Source: Triparma columacea (lineage: Eukaryota; Sar; Bolidophyceae; Parmales; Triparmaceae). Taken from it: 64,000 nt of DNA. How positions within the stretch are numbered: position 1 is the first letter of the stretch; each line of letters begins with the position of its first letter. Below the pieces are notes generated by a model, which worked only from the letters and a program-made list of their open reading frames with translations, was not told the DNA's origin and made no database searches. Shown piece after piece: positions 21,772 through 32,752 of this stretch. Both the position numbers and the translations under genes were made by a program. Location: assembly GCA_030267965.1 (NCBI GenBank), contig BRYA01000287.1, positions 19,992 through 83,991 on the forward strand, in the 5' to 3' direction.

Positions 21772-24555
21772 CTATGCTTCTAATTCTTTCAGTCTCCTCC
21801 TCAGTAGCCCCTTCATTTTCTTCATGACTGCCTTCCCCGTGTAATTTTTTTCGCCATCTCCTCCGAATGCATCCCCGATCTCCTGAAACAAACCAGCCAT
21901 GGCCTCTTTGGTCTTCTCCTTCTCCCCCCCCCCTCCACCCTCCCCCTCTCCTCCACTCCCCCCCTTTCCCGCTTCCTCTACCTTCTTCTCCAGTTCCGCC
22001 TTTTCCTTCTCCCACTCCCCCTTCTCCTTCTCCCATCCCCCCCTTTCCTTCTCCAACTCCCCTTTGTCATTCTTAAGCGCTTCCATGGCCTTCTTCAGTT
22101 CCTCAATTTCCTTCGCCCCTTCTTCGAATTTCCCCTTGAGCTTTTCCCCTTTTGCCCTTTCCTCCTCTACCTCCTTCTCGAGCTCCTCCTTCCTACCTTG
22201 CTCATTTGCCCCCTTTACCTCCTCCTCTATTTTTTCCTTAGCCTTCTTCATGTTCTGGTACGCCACGCTAGCCTCGTCTAACTTGATCATCAAGTCTTCC
22301 TCCTTCAAAGCTGCCTCCTCCAGCGCCTTCCTCGCGCCTTCTCTATCCTCCAGGAGACGCCTCTTCTCTTCCTCCCAGCCTTTCTCCTTTTCCTTTGCCT
22401 CCTTCGCAACACTTTCCGTCCTCCCCAGCTCGTCCTTCATTTCATAAAGCTCATTCTCCAATTTCCTGACCCTTTCGACCTCCCCAGCCTCGCTCTCCAT
22501 CCTCGCCATGCTACTCTCGATCATTTTAGCCTTCTCCGCCTCGAGCTTCTCGCACCTTTCGGTGGTATCCTTGAGCTTGAGTGCAAACTCCTCGGCCTTC
22601 TTCTGAGCTTCCTGGAGGTGTAACTTCGCTTCCTGGATCTGCCCCTTGGCAAGCATCCCGCTTTGTAGCATGCTGCTCAGCCCTTGCATCAGCTGCTGAG
22701 GGTTCTCCTGCCCGCCGCCGTTCATTCCCATTGGGCTTCCCATCGGGCTCCCCATTCCGGCCCCCATTCCGACCCCCATCCCTCCCATCATTCCCCCGGG
22801 GCTCCCCATTCCCCCGTATCCCATCCCTCCCATCGCCCCCATCTGGTTCATCCCTCCCATTGCATTCATCCCTCCCATCCCCATCATCCCCATTCCCATC
22901 ATTCCTCCTCCCCCCATTCCCCCTATTCCCCCCATCGCTCCCATTGACATCCTGTCAATCTTCCCTCCGACATCCATGACCCCCTGTTGAATCTGCATGA
23001 GGGTGCTCTGCTGAACTTGAAGGTTTTGCATGATCATTGCTTCATAGCCAGGTTGCATAGATGCCTGTATGTGCTGCCGCTGTTGCTGCTGCTGCTGCTG
23101 CTGGGGGGGGGGAGATGCCGCCTTACTCTCTTCTTCCTTGCCCCCGTACTCGTCCCTCACCCCTTCGCCCTCAACAACAACTAGTCCCATTTCCCCGCCT
23201 TCCTCCTCGTCATCGTCGTCCTCGTCACCCTGGTCTTGATTCTGCTCCAGACCCTTGCTTAGGAGGGCTTCGTCCTCGTTATTTCTCCTAACAACCCCAG
23301 GCTCGACCATGACAGGCCCCAGCCCGGCGCCGCCCTCACGGGACAGCCTCGCCATCCTCTCCTTGACATCCTCTTTCTTTCCCCCAGGGGCCTTTTCCTT
23401 CTGCTTCTCCAACTTCTCCTTCTTTTCCTTCTTCTTCTTCCCCCCTGCCTTTACCTTGCAGACCTTCCCCACCACGCCTACCCACCCACCCTCCATTCTC
23501 CCCTCCACGTTCACCCTCGTCCCCTCCCCGTCCCTCCTGGCTCCCTCGGCAACCCTAGTCATAAATACGTCCCCGACTCGCATGCCCTCGACAATTTTGC
23601 CGAAACCACCCACAGGCCCGTCCGGAGATCCGACGTTCGTCTTGCAGTGCTTAACGCTTTTGTCGTAGCACTTGGCGCCTTGAGAGATAGAACTGGGCAC
23701 TATGTAAAGGGCGTAGACGACCCCCGCGGCGTCCTCGCTTTCAAGTTGGCGCCCTTCCATTGACTTTTTGAGCTCAATGGTCTCGAACGACTTGGAATCG
23801 TCGAAGGCTTTCGTCCTCAGCGTCAACAGCCCGAACCTGTACATCAAGTCCTGCTCCACGAGTGTTTGGATCTCATCGCCGTCCTTTACGTCAGATGACC
23901 CCACCCCCCCCTGGAACACGAAACTGTACTCTGCCCCGCCATCCTCGAAGCCCACATAGTTGTTCTCCATGAACTTTACCTCTGGAAACTTGCAGTGAAC
24001 CATTGGCTTCTTCGCCCCGTCGTAGATGAGTAGTGTTGTGGTGGGTTCCCCCCCCCCTTGCTCCTGGTGCAGCACGACCAGGCCGAGGGGGGTGTTGTTT
24101 GGGTATGGCTGGAAAGCTGTGGGCTTGGTGGTGGACCTGTACAAGTAAACAGGGGCCGAGAAGATGATGCTGGGCTGCCCGGGCTGAGCCTGAGGAGCCT
24201 GCGCCGGAGAACTAGAGGTGTCAGGCTGCGGCGAAGGAGAGGCCATCGAGCGCTTGGGCTTCTTGAGGATGCCCTCCTTGTTCTTCTTGGGTTCCTTAGG
24301 AGGAACGTACTGTAGGGAGTCTCTCTGTGTCCTGGGAATGGTGCTAGAGGTCGCAGATGGCGGAGAGAACATCGACGGTGGGCTGCTCTTCTTCACCTTC
24401 GAGAACGTGAAAGACTCCTCCTCTTCACTATCCGATCCTCCCCTGGCAGTTCCGGGTCCATCAGAAGACTGGATATTGTAGTCCATTGATGAGCCTCCGT
24501 AATCCTCACCGTCTCCTCCCGACGACACTCCAAATAGTGAGCCGAGATTTGACAT
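21772..24555 (-). CDS. FKBP15/WAFL-like protein with EVH1-like domain, Met-Gly repeats and coiled coil
   Basis: A single exon of 927 residues. An acidic, Ser/Pro-rich start is followed by an EVH1/WH1-like region near residues 125-215 (IIFSAPVYLYR...YVGFEDGG). Next is a region near 255-365 that resembles a degenerate FKBP fold (GKIVEGMRVGDVFM). A Gln tract, a Met-Gly repeat segment near 535-610 and a ~250-residue coiled coil follow. This order matches FKBP15, an actin- and endosome-associated protein in animals. Prolyl isomerase activity is doubtful because typical FKBP active-site residues are not evident. It is head to head with the next gene across 165 bp. Confidence 0.65.
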   Translation of the reverse strand: MSNLGSLFGVSSGGDGEDYGGSSMDYNIQSSDGPGTARGGSDSEEEESFTFSKVKKSSPPSMFSPPSATSSTIPRTQRDSLQYVPPKEPKKNKEGILKKPKRSMASPSPQPDTSSSPAQAPQAQPGQPSIIFSAPVYLYRSTTKPTAFQPYPNNTPLGLVVLHQEQGGGEPTTTLLIYDGAKKPMVHCKFPEVKFMENNYVGFEDGGAEYSFVFQGGVGSSDVKDGDEIQTLVEQDLMYRFGLLTLRTKAFDDSKSFETIELKKSMEGRQLESEDAAGVVYALYIVPSSISQGAKCYDKSVKHCKTNVGSPDGPVGGFGKIVEGMRVGDVFMTRVAEGARRDGEGTRVNVEGRMEGGWVGVVGKVCKVKAGGKKKKEKKEKLEKQKEKAPGGKKEDVKERMARLSREGGAGLGPVMVEPGVVRRNNEDEALLSKGLEQNQDQGDEDDDDEEEGGEMGLVVVEGEGVRDEYGGKEEESKAASPPPQQQQQQQQRQHIQASMQPGYEAMIMQNLQVQQSTLMQIQQGVMDVGGKIDRMSMGAMGGIGGMGGGGMMGMGMMGMGGMNAMGGMNQMGAMGGMGYGGMGSPGGMMGGMGVGMGAGMGSPMGSPMGMNGGGQENPQQLMQGLSSMLQSGMLAKGQIQEAKLHLQEAQKKAEEFALKLKDTTERCEKLEAEKAKMIESSMARMESEAGEVERVRKLENELYEMKDELGRTESVAKEAKEKEKGWEEEKRRLLEDREGARKALEEAALKEEDLMIKLDEASVAYQNMKKAKEKIEEEVKGANEQGRKEELEKEVEEERAKGEKLKGKFEEGAKEIEELKKAMEALKNDKGELEKERGGWEKEKGEWEKEKAELEKKVEEAGKGGSGGEGEGGGGGEKEKTKEAMAGLFQEIGDAFGGDGEKNYTGKAVMKKMKGLLRRRLKELEA

Positions 24556-24720
24556 TGACGTGTGTGAAAAGATGGAGTTAACAGATCAAAATCTTTGATT
24601 CAGCCTCAGCGGGGGCTGGGGACTGAAAGTCTTGGTCCAACCCTCAATTGGCCAACCCTTCCCTTTGAACCGTCCAAACTACACACCAGTGGTCTCGGTG
24701 CGTTCAAAAAGAAACGAAAG

Positions 24721-27700
24721 ATGAGTAGTAATGAGAATTTCCCCGTCACTGCGGATGAAAAGGCTCAGGACACTGCGAACAACGACGGGATGGATGTGGA
24801 CAGGGAGGTTATTGTGAACTCTGCGGAGGTAGTCGACTTAGGGAGCACGATCGAGAGCGTATCAAGTGCTGCTGATGTTTTGGCCGTCCCTAGTGAGACA
24901 GGTCATGAAGGAGAGAAGGTGGAGCAGCCTCCCCAGGCGAAGGCCCCTTCGAGTGAGGAGCCTCTATCTTCTGCAGCGCCGCTCGCTGTTCCTCTTCCTC
25001 TCCCTGAGGCTTCCCTATCTCCGCCTTTTGTCCCAATCCCTTCCAAGATTGCTCCCTACAACCCTCCCTCTACAAGCCTCCCTGGCCAGACTCGTCTTTT
25101 CCTGAGCCAGTTGCGTTACTTCTCTGCGCTTTTTGCAGCAAAGATTAATGGCCTCGAGCCCCCGAAGGAAAAGTGCCCCACGCAAGTCGAGGCTGGCGTC
25201 ATAGGTGTCGACACGACCTCAGTGAAGGAGGTGGAGTCTTACAATTCATCAGGTCTCGGTCGCCAGTTTCTTCAGCTTCGCCACTCTGTCCTTACGAGCC
25301 TGTACGCGACAGAGCTCTACGACGAGGAAGAAGAGTTGGACTGGTGCAACAAGGAGAAGGTGAGAAATAGATGAGACGTAAAAGATGAAACGAACGAAAT
25401 GAAATGAAAGCAGCATCGCGGGATCCACAAACTAACACAACCACCCGTAGTTCACGATGCACCTCAAGACCATGGGGAAGAAGGGGAAAAGTGCGAACAA
25501 GGTGTTCCAGTTGGGAAGCGTTGATCCAACCCGGGGGGAGATCATGGTTACAAACCTCATGGACAAATGCAAGGATAAGTTCGAGAAGCCCATCGAGGGG
25601 ATCAAGGGCGTCGTCGAAATAAGTGAGGAGGAGAAAAAAGATTTGAGGGTTGTTTTCGGGAGTTTAGTAGGGATTGGGGGGATTATGGAGGTACCGGAAG
25701 GAAGAAAGAGGAGCAAGAGTAAGGAGATGGTTGACGACAAAGGGGGGAACAACGAAAGCGCTGCCAAGCAGCCCAACCAAGATGAGAAGGGAAGTGATGC
25801 GCAGCCGTGGTTCGGCTATTCAATTTCGCCGTCCTACATGCACGCCGAGGCCTTGGCTCAGCTTAGGCTCTACACTAGCATGCTGCGTGTAATTCCGGTG
25901 CACACACCCGGCGTGCTGGCGTGCATTGCCGAGAAGATTGTTCAGTATTGCCTGTCGCGCTTCCCCGGGAGGAAAGACTATGCATTCCCAATCAGCGTGG
26001 CAGCAATGAAGGTCGGGGACGGATTGAGGGAGGCCGAAGCTGAAGTTGAGGTTCAAAGGAAGAAGGTCGGGGGGAAAAAGGGGGGTAAGAAGGGGGCGGC
26101 TAAGCAGGTAGCAACCGTACAGTCCGCCGGGAAGTCCAGTGGCGCCCAGGCTGAGAAAAGTGCACAGCCCTCCTCCTTTGTGACGGCGATCGCGAGCCCC
26201 CCGGAGGGAGCCCAGCTGCCGCCTACTTCTCCTCACAGCGGCAAGGTTGTCGTCGCTAATCCTCCCCCCACGAAACCGTTGAATTTCTCGTCCTCCCCTT
26301 CGTCAACGACCCCGATGTCGGTTGATGCGCCTGTGGCCGAAGCCACGACATCCTCGGCGCCGACTGAGGATGCGGCAGCCATGGACACCACCCCCTGCCC
26401 TCAAGCGAGCGCAGGGGAAAAGGACGACGCAAAGATTTCGACCCATAGTTTATCCGCTGTTCCTCCAGCAGAAGCAGCCAGCGAGAAACCCACGAACCTA
26501 GCAGTTGCTACTGCTAATGCCCCTGCCAACGCCCCTGCTGGTGCCCTTGCTCTCGTCACTACCCCTACACCTGCCCCTGCCCCTGTCCCAACTCCTGCCT
26601 CTACTACTGCTTCTACCCCGGCCCTCGCCAATACCCCTGACCCTGCTTCTGTTCCCGAAATTTCTGCCACCGTCGCTACAGCAGCGAAATCCCCGACTAT
26701 CAAAGCAAAGGCAAAGGCTTCTCCAAAATCTCCCCCATCGGCACACCCCTCTGTGACTGTTGCCCAACTCAATGATGCGGTCGATCGTATGCTTAACGAA
26801 AAATTCGTTGCAACGGATGAATCCTGGTCGGCGATGATCGATTATCCCGACAAACTCAAGGAACTCGACAAGGTCTCCATGGAGCTCGTGAGGGCCAAGG
26901 TTGGAGAGCATTTGCTCCTGAAGGAACTCGTAAAAAGGACCGGTCGGGAAAAGCGCACATTCGCGGGCGTATGGTCTCGCGCCGTTATCAAGGCTGTAGG
27001 TCGCATCGGTGTGAACGGGCTTCAGGAGGAATGCGAATCGATAAATAAGATTGATACCTCAGATGTCGTGGAGGGGCTTGCTCTCTTGGAAAAATCAAAG
27101 AAGAGAAAGTTGAATAAGATGAAAAGGATGAAAAGGATGAAGAAGAGGAGGAAGGGGGAGGAGGTCGAGGACGAGGAGAAAGAAGGAAAAGGGGAGGAGA
27201 AGGAGAGAGGGGAGGGTGAGGAGGACGAGGGCGAGGGCGAGGAGGAAGAGGACGAGGAGAAAACTGGGGGCACATCTTCGGATGACGAAGACAATGAATA
27301 CGATGAGGATGAGGAAGAGGGAGAAGAAGAGGAAGATATCAGGCAGAAAGTAAAGGTCAACCTCACTTCGCCTTACTCTGTCGTAAGGGACAAGGGCGGA
27401 AATTGGGAAGACCCATCGCGCCCCTCCCTCGGATACACCCCAGGGATGGGAGCGGGAGACCTCCTAGCGAAGGCCAAGCAAAATCTTGACCTCGCAAAAG
27501 GCTTGATGCTACACCCCGTGGTTTCGCACCAGAACACGCCAATGTTCGGGGGGCAGGCCATGGGAAGCCCCAGGGCCTTGAACAAGAAGAGGAAGAATAG
27601 CACACTCTTCAACCAGCTGGGGATGGACACGGACAAGTGGGGAGCAGCGGGGAAAACCGGTAAGGGGATGGTCGCCAATGACTTCCACACAATCGCGCCC

Positions 27701-28165
27701 TTGCCGACCACCAATATACCCTACTACGGGAAGGGAAGGGCAAACAAGAGGAGTAGGGGCTCAGGGAAGGATGAGGACGATGAGGAAATGGAAGCAGTCG
27801 AACATGCCGAGTCCTTCACGAGCAGCATTCAGTGGGGTGACATCGCCAGTCAATTCACAAGTGTAGACGCCCAGGATGTCGGGGAGGTCGAGTTCGCGGG
27901 GGAGAAAAACATTATCAAGGGCAAGAGCCAACTCCTCGCGCCGACCTTCAGGAGCATCGCGGGAACAAAGGACGACCCCGAGGGCTTTGAGGAAGGGAAC
28001 CAAGAGGAGGGAGACTTTGAAGATTTGAGTGACGAGGCCGTTCTCAAGAGGCATAACGAAGTACTCGAGCGAATGAAGGCCAAGATTGACGCTATTAGGG
28101 AGGCGAGGCTGCTCAAACAAAGGGCAAACCAGCAAGCAGCAGCGGCAGGATACAAGAAAATGTGA
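24721..28165 (+). CDS. Large acidic, probably nuclear protein of unknown function
   Basis: Exons 24721-25359 and 25451-28165 join over a 91-nt intron in phase 0 to give 1117 residues. The N-terminal ~330 residues are ordered-looking with no family recognised. The middle is Ala/Pro/Thr-rich. A folded-looking segment near residues 650-735 leads into a Lys/Arg-rich nuclear-localisation-like stretch and then a long Glu/Asp tract. The C-terminus (IIKGKSQLLAPTF, then DLSDEAVLKRHNEVLERM) faintly resembles the PEHE region of MSL1/KANSL1 scaffolds of histone acetyltransferases; this is only a hint. Strong acidic and basic blocks suggest a chromatin-related role. Confidence 0.6.
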
Positions 28166-28364
28166 GTTTGTCAGTTGTCAGTGATGACGTCAAAAAAAAA
28201 TAGTTTTTTATCTCGTGCAGGCAGTCGACCTTCGGGATCACGCCAAAATTAAATTGCACCCATCGATGCTTCTTCTCCATAATTGGTTGTTTGTATTTAT
28301 TCTCAGATGAATTCCTGTAACGACTAGAAATGCCTCCATCATTTATTTTGCCTCTTATCTCTCT

Positions 28365-30148
28365 ATGAGTAACGCTTTTACCCAAAAATCGCCCACAAGA
28401 GGCAGTTCCCCGTATGATTCTGATTCTAGTGATGATGATGAGATCGTCGTGAACACCTCCAGCCTTCGTAGCAATGAGAACCTAAATCCCAACAAATCGC
28501 GATTGCGTGAGAAATGGAGAAATGCGCGTAAAGATCGTCTTGTAAGAGCCAATAGCGCTTCTGAGAGCGTTGACTCTCCCCTCGCTGGCATGACAGAGAC
28601 GCAATGCGAACCAGAAGACATGTTGTTGACTCAGCATGGCGGGGTCGAGGAGAAGCAGAGTAAGGAGGAGGAAGATAATGCAGAGGGCTTTGACGAGAGT
28701 GCGTTCCTCCCTACTGACGTTGTCTTTGAGCCTGAGGTCGTAGCAGTTGAGACGGTAGAGACGGTTGAGCCCGCCCCTCAGTCAACTTCTCTGGTCACTG
28801 CTGAGCCTCTGGCTCCTCCCGCCGCTCCCCTTGCGAACGACTACAGTTCGTCAGAAGATCAACCTGTCTACTCCGAGGCAGAGTTTCAGCTCGCTGTGGA
28901 GGCAAAGCTTTCCAAGGCCATAAAGGAGGCCAAGGCGGAGGCCGAGGCCGAAGCTGAAAAGGCTGTGAAGGCAGCCAAGGCTGAGACTGAGAAGGCTGTC
29001 AACTTGGCCAAGGCTGAGATGGACAAGCAGATGGAGGACGTCATAGTGCTTCAGGAGCAAGAGTTCGAGGAGAAGACAACGGAGCTCAAGGCAACCATCG
29101 CTGCAAAGGATAAGGAGATCCAGAGTGTGCGCGCCGAACAAGATGCCGTTTTGGAGGAGATGCTCGTGAAGCTGGACCTGTTCGAAAAAGATACTGCCGT
29201 GAAGATCAAGGCCAAGGATGACGAGTTGAGCGAGGTCAAGGAGGCCCTCTTGATGAAGGAGAAGGTGCTGAGCGCAGTCAACACGCAACTCGCTGATCAT
29301 CACAACAACTTGAAGGAGTTGATGGGGAAGAATTCGGAACTGGAGGAGAAGAACGTGGAACTCGAGAGCTCCTTGAAGACAATAGAGGAGGCGCTGAAGG
29401 AGAGTGAGGTCGAGAACGAGAAGTTGGAGAAGACGCACGCTGACGAGGTTGCGGTGCTCAAGGAGAAGAGGGTAAAGGCTGTTGAGAAGATGCAGGAGGA
29501 AATGACTAAGGCTGCTGAGTCCCAATTTGCCGAGGCTAACAAGCACTTCTTCAAGCTTAAGAGCGAATTCACGGCGAAATCGGAGGAGGTGAGATAAGAT
29601 GAGATGAGCAAAATCCCTCGTACCTCATAAGCTAACGTCTTTCAATTCACACGTCCCCTCGCCCCCCACCATCCCTCGCTCATCAAAGGTTGCTAGGCTG
29701 AACAAGACGGTTGAAACTTTGAAGGCCAGTTTGAGCACCGCTGAGAAGAAGTCCGCCACATTGGCCGATGTCCACACTTCCGAGGTGGCGAAGTTGCAGA
29801 AGCAATTGTCTGACTTATCGGCCGCTGAGGCTGAGGGAGTAAGAGCGAGCAAAAATATCATCGAAGAACTGCGCGTGAAGCTCAGTAACAACGATAAGAT
29901 TGTCAAGGACCTCGAGTCCGCAAGGGATGCGAGGTAAGAATAGGCAGAAATCAAAGCAGCTCAGCAGCGACGTTCAGTAAGGTACCTCGTCTTATCCACT
30001 TACCTAACCCTCGCCGCACGCTCATCGCAGCTGCTTGAGTTTGGGGAAGGTCATGGCCGAGAAGGAGAAAATGGCCAAAGAGAACGATGAGTTGCAGAGC
30101 GTCTGCGAGGAGTTGATGGAGCTGGTAGAAAAGCACGATCTCAAGTGA
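28365..30148 (+). CDS. TACC-domain-like coiled-coil protein
   Basis: Exons 28365-29588, 29689-29933 and 30031-30148 join in matching phases over 100- and 97-nt introns to give 528 residues. The N-terminal ~170 residues are acidic and Ser/Pro-rich, and the rest is almost continuous coiled coil. The last ~25 residues, KENDELQSVCEELMELVEK, resemble the C-terminal signature of TACC proteins, which bind XMAP215/CKAP5 and act at centrosomes and spindle microtubules. The assignment rests on layout and this short end motif; a generic coiled-coil protein is the alternative. Confidence 0.55.
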
Positions 30149-30253
30149 TTTGCCTCAAAGAAGGGGGGGGGGGAGGAGGAGAGAGGAACAAGAGTGAGAG
30201 TCAACAAAGACGACTTTAAAGATTCCTAGGTTTATATTAGAAACGAGGGCTCA

Positions 30254-32563
30254 TTAGAATAGCTCTGCCTCTCGCTTTAATCCCAACTTTCTCCACTTTG
30301 GCAACCTTGAGAATTCCTTTTTATCCATCCCGAACGTTTTCACGAACTGCTGATCGGAGAGATGAAGCTCCGCAGTCCTCTGATCAATACCCAGCTTTTT
30401 AATCTTGTTGCTGCGAATGAGCTCCTTGAGCACTTCGACGCTAAAATTCCCGCTAAATTCCTCATTCGTATTTGGCATCAGTTTCTTCTGAAACGTACTC
30501 TTGATCAGTTCCAAAGGCTTGAAATTCCAGCACTCATCCTCAAGAGAGGAACGGGAACCATCCACAAGCTGCAACTTGACCTTTTCTAACCCCACATCGT
30601 CGGTGTCGTGCTCCTCTTCAGAGTCTTGATCGGATTCATTGTCGTCCCAAGTTCCTTCCTCGAGCCCACTACGGTTAGTATTTCGTGATTTGTCATAGTT
30701 GAGGGAGGACACCTGCCGCTCATGCTGCGCATCGTACCCGTCGTAGCTATCAGTGCCATTGTCCCACACCGTCTCTTCGAGCAAACTCCTCGAGTTCTTC
30801 TGGGCTACAGCCATCTGGAGGAGAAGAGCCGCGTTGCCCTTGGTCCTACTCGTTTGGGCTTCCTTTAACTCGTCAAGGAGACGTTCGTGGAGCTCATTGT
30901 TCTGCTCTACCTCTTCGTTAAGGGTGACTGCCTTGGCTGTGAGACTGGCCATTTGCACCTGGAACTCGTCCCTCTCATATTGCACAGAGCGAGCTCTGTG
31001 GGAAGCGCTATTCAGCCTCTTGCGCAGCTCTGCATTGTCAGCTTCGATCGCATCAATTTTGGCTGACATGCTGGCAAGCCCTTGCTTCAGCTTGACGTTC
31101 TCTGCTTTTGCCTCGATTAGGGTGTCCGATTCCTTCTCGAGGAGCGCCTTGAGTTCGTCGACCTCGTTGGAAGAGAGGGTGAGCTTCATCTTCGTCATGG
31201 CGTGTGATTGCTGGAGGTTGTCGCGCTCAAGCTTATAGATGATGGATTGGCGGGTGGTTTTTTCGAGGCTAGTGCGAGTACTCTTAAGCTTCTCGACAAG
31301 GTTGTCGGGGAGTATGAGATCCTGAGTTGTCACGGGCTCCCTGGTGAGAGGAGACGACCCATTGCGCTTAACCCACGTTGTTATTGCAGATTTTTCATAA
31401 GTGTATCCGTCGGAGATGCAAATGATCGGAGTGTTGATCGGTGACATCGTTATGGGGCACTGCTTCTTTTTGTCTGAGATGGCAAGGAGCTTAAGGTTGG
31501 TGGTATAGAGGTTGTAGAGGGATTTTATTCGCACTGGGCGACGCAAATTATTTCCCCTTATTGCAGCCTGAAGTACAATCGCCTTGGACCTGAAATGGGC
31601 AAATTCGTGTCTCTGGTGAAAGCAGCGGTACCATTTTTGAAGTAAAACTGCGGAGGAGCGGCATTTCTGGAAAGTCCTCGTGTGATTGTAGGCCAGGATT
31701 CTCCTCTTGATGATGTTGGCGGCCCAGACCTTTTTAATTTTCTTTCGAAGAGACACCGACTTCATAAAACGCTGAATGCGCAGTGGGGCAAGTGACAGAA
31801 GTTCAGGGTTGGCGAGCATGGAGTGAAGAGTCTCCTGCTGGCGCCTGATGGTCTCTTCCTGGGCCTGGACGACGTGGTCAAGACGCGTGAGGTGCTCGCA
31901 GTTCGTGTCTATCTTGGAGGCCAGGTTCTCGATGAGATCAGACTCATGCCGAGATCTACGATGAGTAGGGGTGGAAGAAGATGAGTCAGAGGAGGATATG
32001 CCACCAGTGATGGAGGAGGGAGGCGTGAGGACACGATAGCCCATGGATACGTCGTTCACTGACTGCGACGTCTGCTGAGTGAAGACGGAGAGGAGCGACT
32101 GGTCGTCGGTTGTTGTGACTGTAGGTGCAGATGGAGGTTGACTCGAGATTGTCTCAAGCTTGGTCTCTAGCGTTTCGATTCGAGATAGCAATTTTTGCAT
32201 CACGCCTATGTCCACTGACACCATTCCGGGGGTAGCCGTTGAAGGAGTGGAAGTGGAAGTAGAAGAGAAGGAGCTCGTGGATCTAAGTGCAGGCATGAAG
32301 CTGTTGTTGAAGATCTTTGATATTTGAGTATCCATCTTTGGAGAAGATGATGGGCTGTATATGTCCGGAGACGACGGGACATCAGATTTTGGTTCCGGGG
32401 TCACGATTTTCTTTGGGGAGATTGATGTGGAACTCGCTGAAGATGTTGCCAGGGTTGGACTCTTCAACACCAAGCAATTTTCTCCGCCTAACGATAACTC
32501 CTCGTCCGAAAGAAGAAAAGAGTGTACACTATTCTGCCGCTGTCGACGTTCTGAATTCTCCAT
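30254..32563 (-). CDS. U-box E3 ubiquitin ligase with IQ motifs and coiled coil
   Basis: A single exon of 769 residues. The N-terminus is Ser/Thr-rich. IQ-like motifs near residues 300-345 (LLQKWYRCFHQR, VLQAAIRGNNLRR) could bind calmodulin or myosin light chains. A U-box near 365-420 reads CPITMSPINTPIICISDGYTYEKSAI...SPLTREP, matching the E2-binding fold. A coiled coil covers about 430-580, and the C-terminal region contains repeated SLLEE/SGLEEGTWDD/SSLEDECWN motifs of unknown role. The IQ-to-U-box layout is frequent in diatom-like algae. It is likely an E3 ligase with unknown target. Confidence 0.8.
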   Translation of the reverse strand: MENSERRQRQNSVHSFLLSDEELSLGGENCLVLKSPTLATSSASSTSISPKKIVTPEPKSDVPSSPDIYSPSSSPKMDTQISKIFNNSFMPALRSTSSFSSTSTSTPSTATPGMVSVDIGVMQKLLSRIETLETKLETISSQPPSAPTVTTTDDQSLLSVFTQQTSQSVNDVSMGYRVLTPPSSITGGISSSDSSSSTPTHRRSRHESDLIENLASKIDTNCEHLTRLDHVVQAQEETIRRQQETLHSMLANPELLSLAPLRIQRFMKSVSLRKKIKKVWAANIIKRRILAYNHTRTFQKCRSSAVLLQKWYRCFHQRHEFAHFRSKAIVLQAAIRGNNLRRPVRIKSLYNLYTTNLKLLAISDKKKQCPITMSPINTPIICISDGYTYEKSAITTWVKRNGSSPLTREPVTTQDLILPDNLVEKLKSTRTSLEKTTRQSIIYKLERDNLQQSHAMTKMKLTLSSNEVDELKALLEKESDTLIEAKAENVKLKQGLASMSAKIDAIEADNAELRKRLNSASHRARSVQYERDEFQVQMASLTAKAVTLNEEVEQNNELHERLLDELKEAQTSRTKGNAALLLQMAVAQKNSRSLLEETVWDNGTDSYDGYDAQHERQVSSLNYDKSRNTNRSGLEEGTWDDNESDQDSEEEHDTDDVGLEKVKLQLVDGSRSSLEDECWNFKPLELIKSTFQKKLMPNTNEEFSGNFSVEVLKELIRSNKIKKLGIDQRTAELHLSDQQFVKTFGMDKKEFSRLPKWRKLGLKREAELF

Positions 32564-32752
32564 GAGCTTATTTTATTCGATTTTAACCTTCGATTTCACT
32601 CTCAAAAATCCGGGTCAAGCACGACTCAGATTTTTTCTCTTGGGGTTCTCATGTATGCAAATGGTTTGGGGAGGACAAGGAACTCGACGCACAATAATGA
32701 AGAATAATGCGTGGATGGTATACATAAAAATGTCTTTAAATTCGTTTCAACG

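Noticed and set aside
22581..22979. Pro/Ser/His-rich plus-strand ORFs
   Set aside because: Antisense shadows of the Met-Gly repeat of the FKBP15-like gene.
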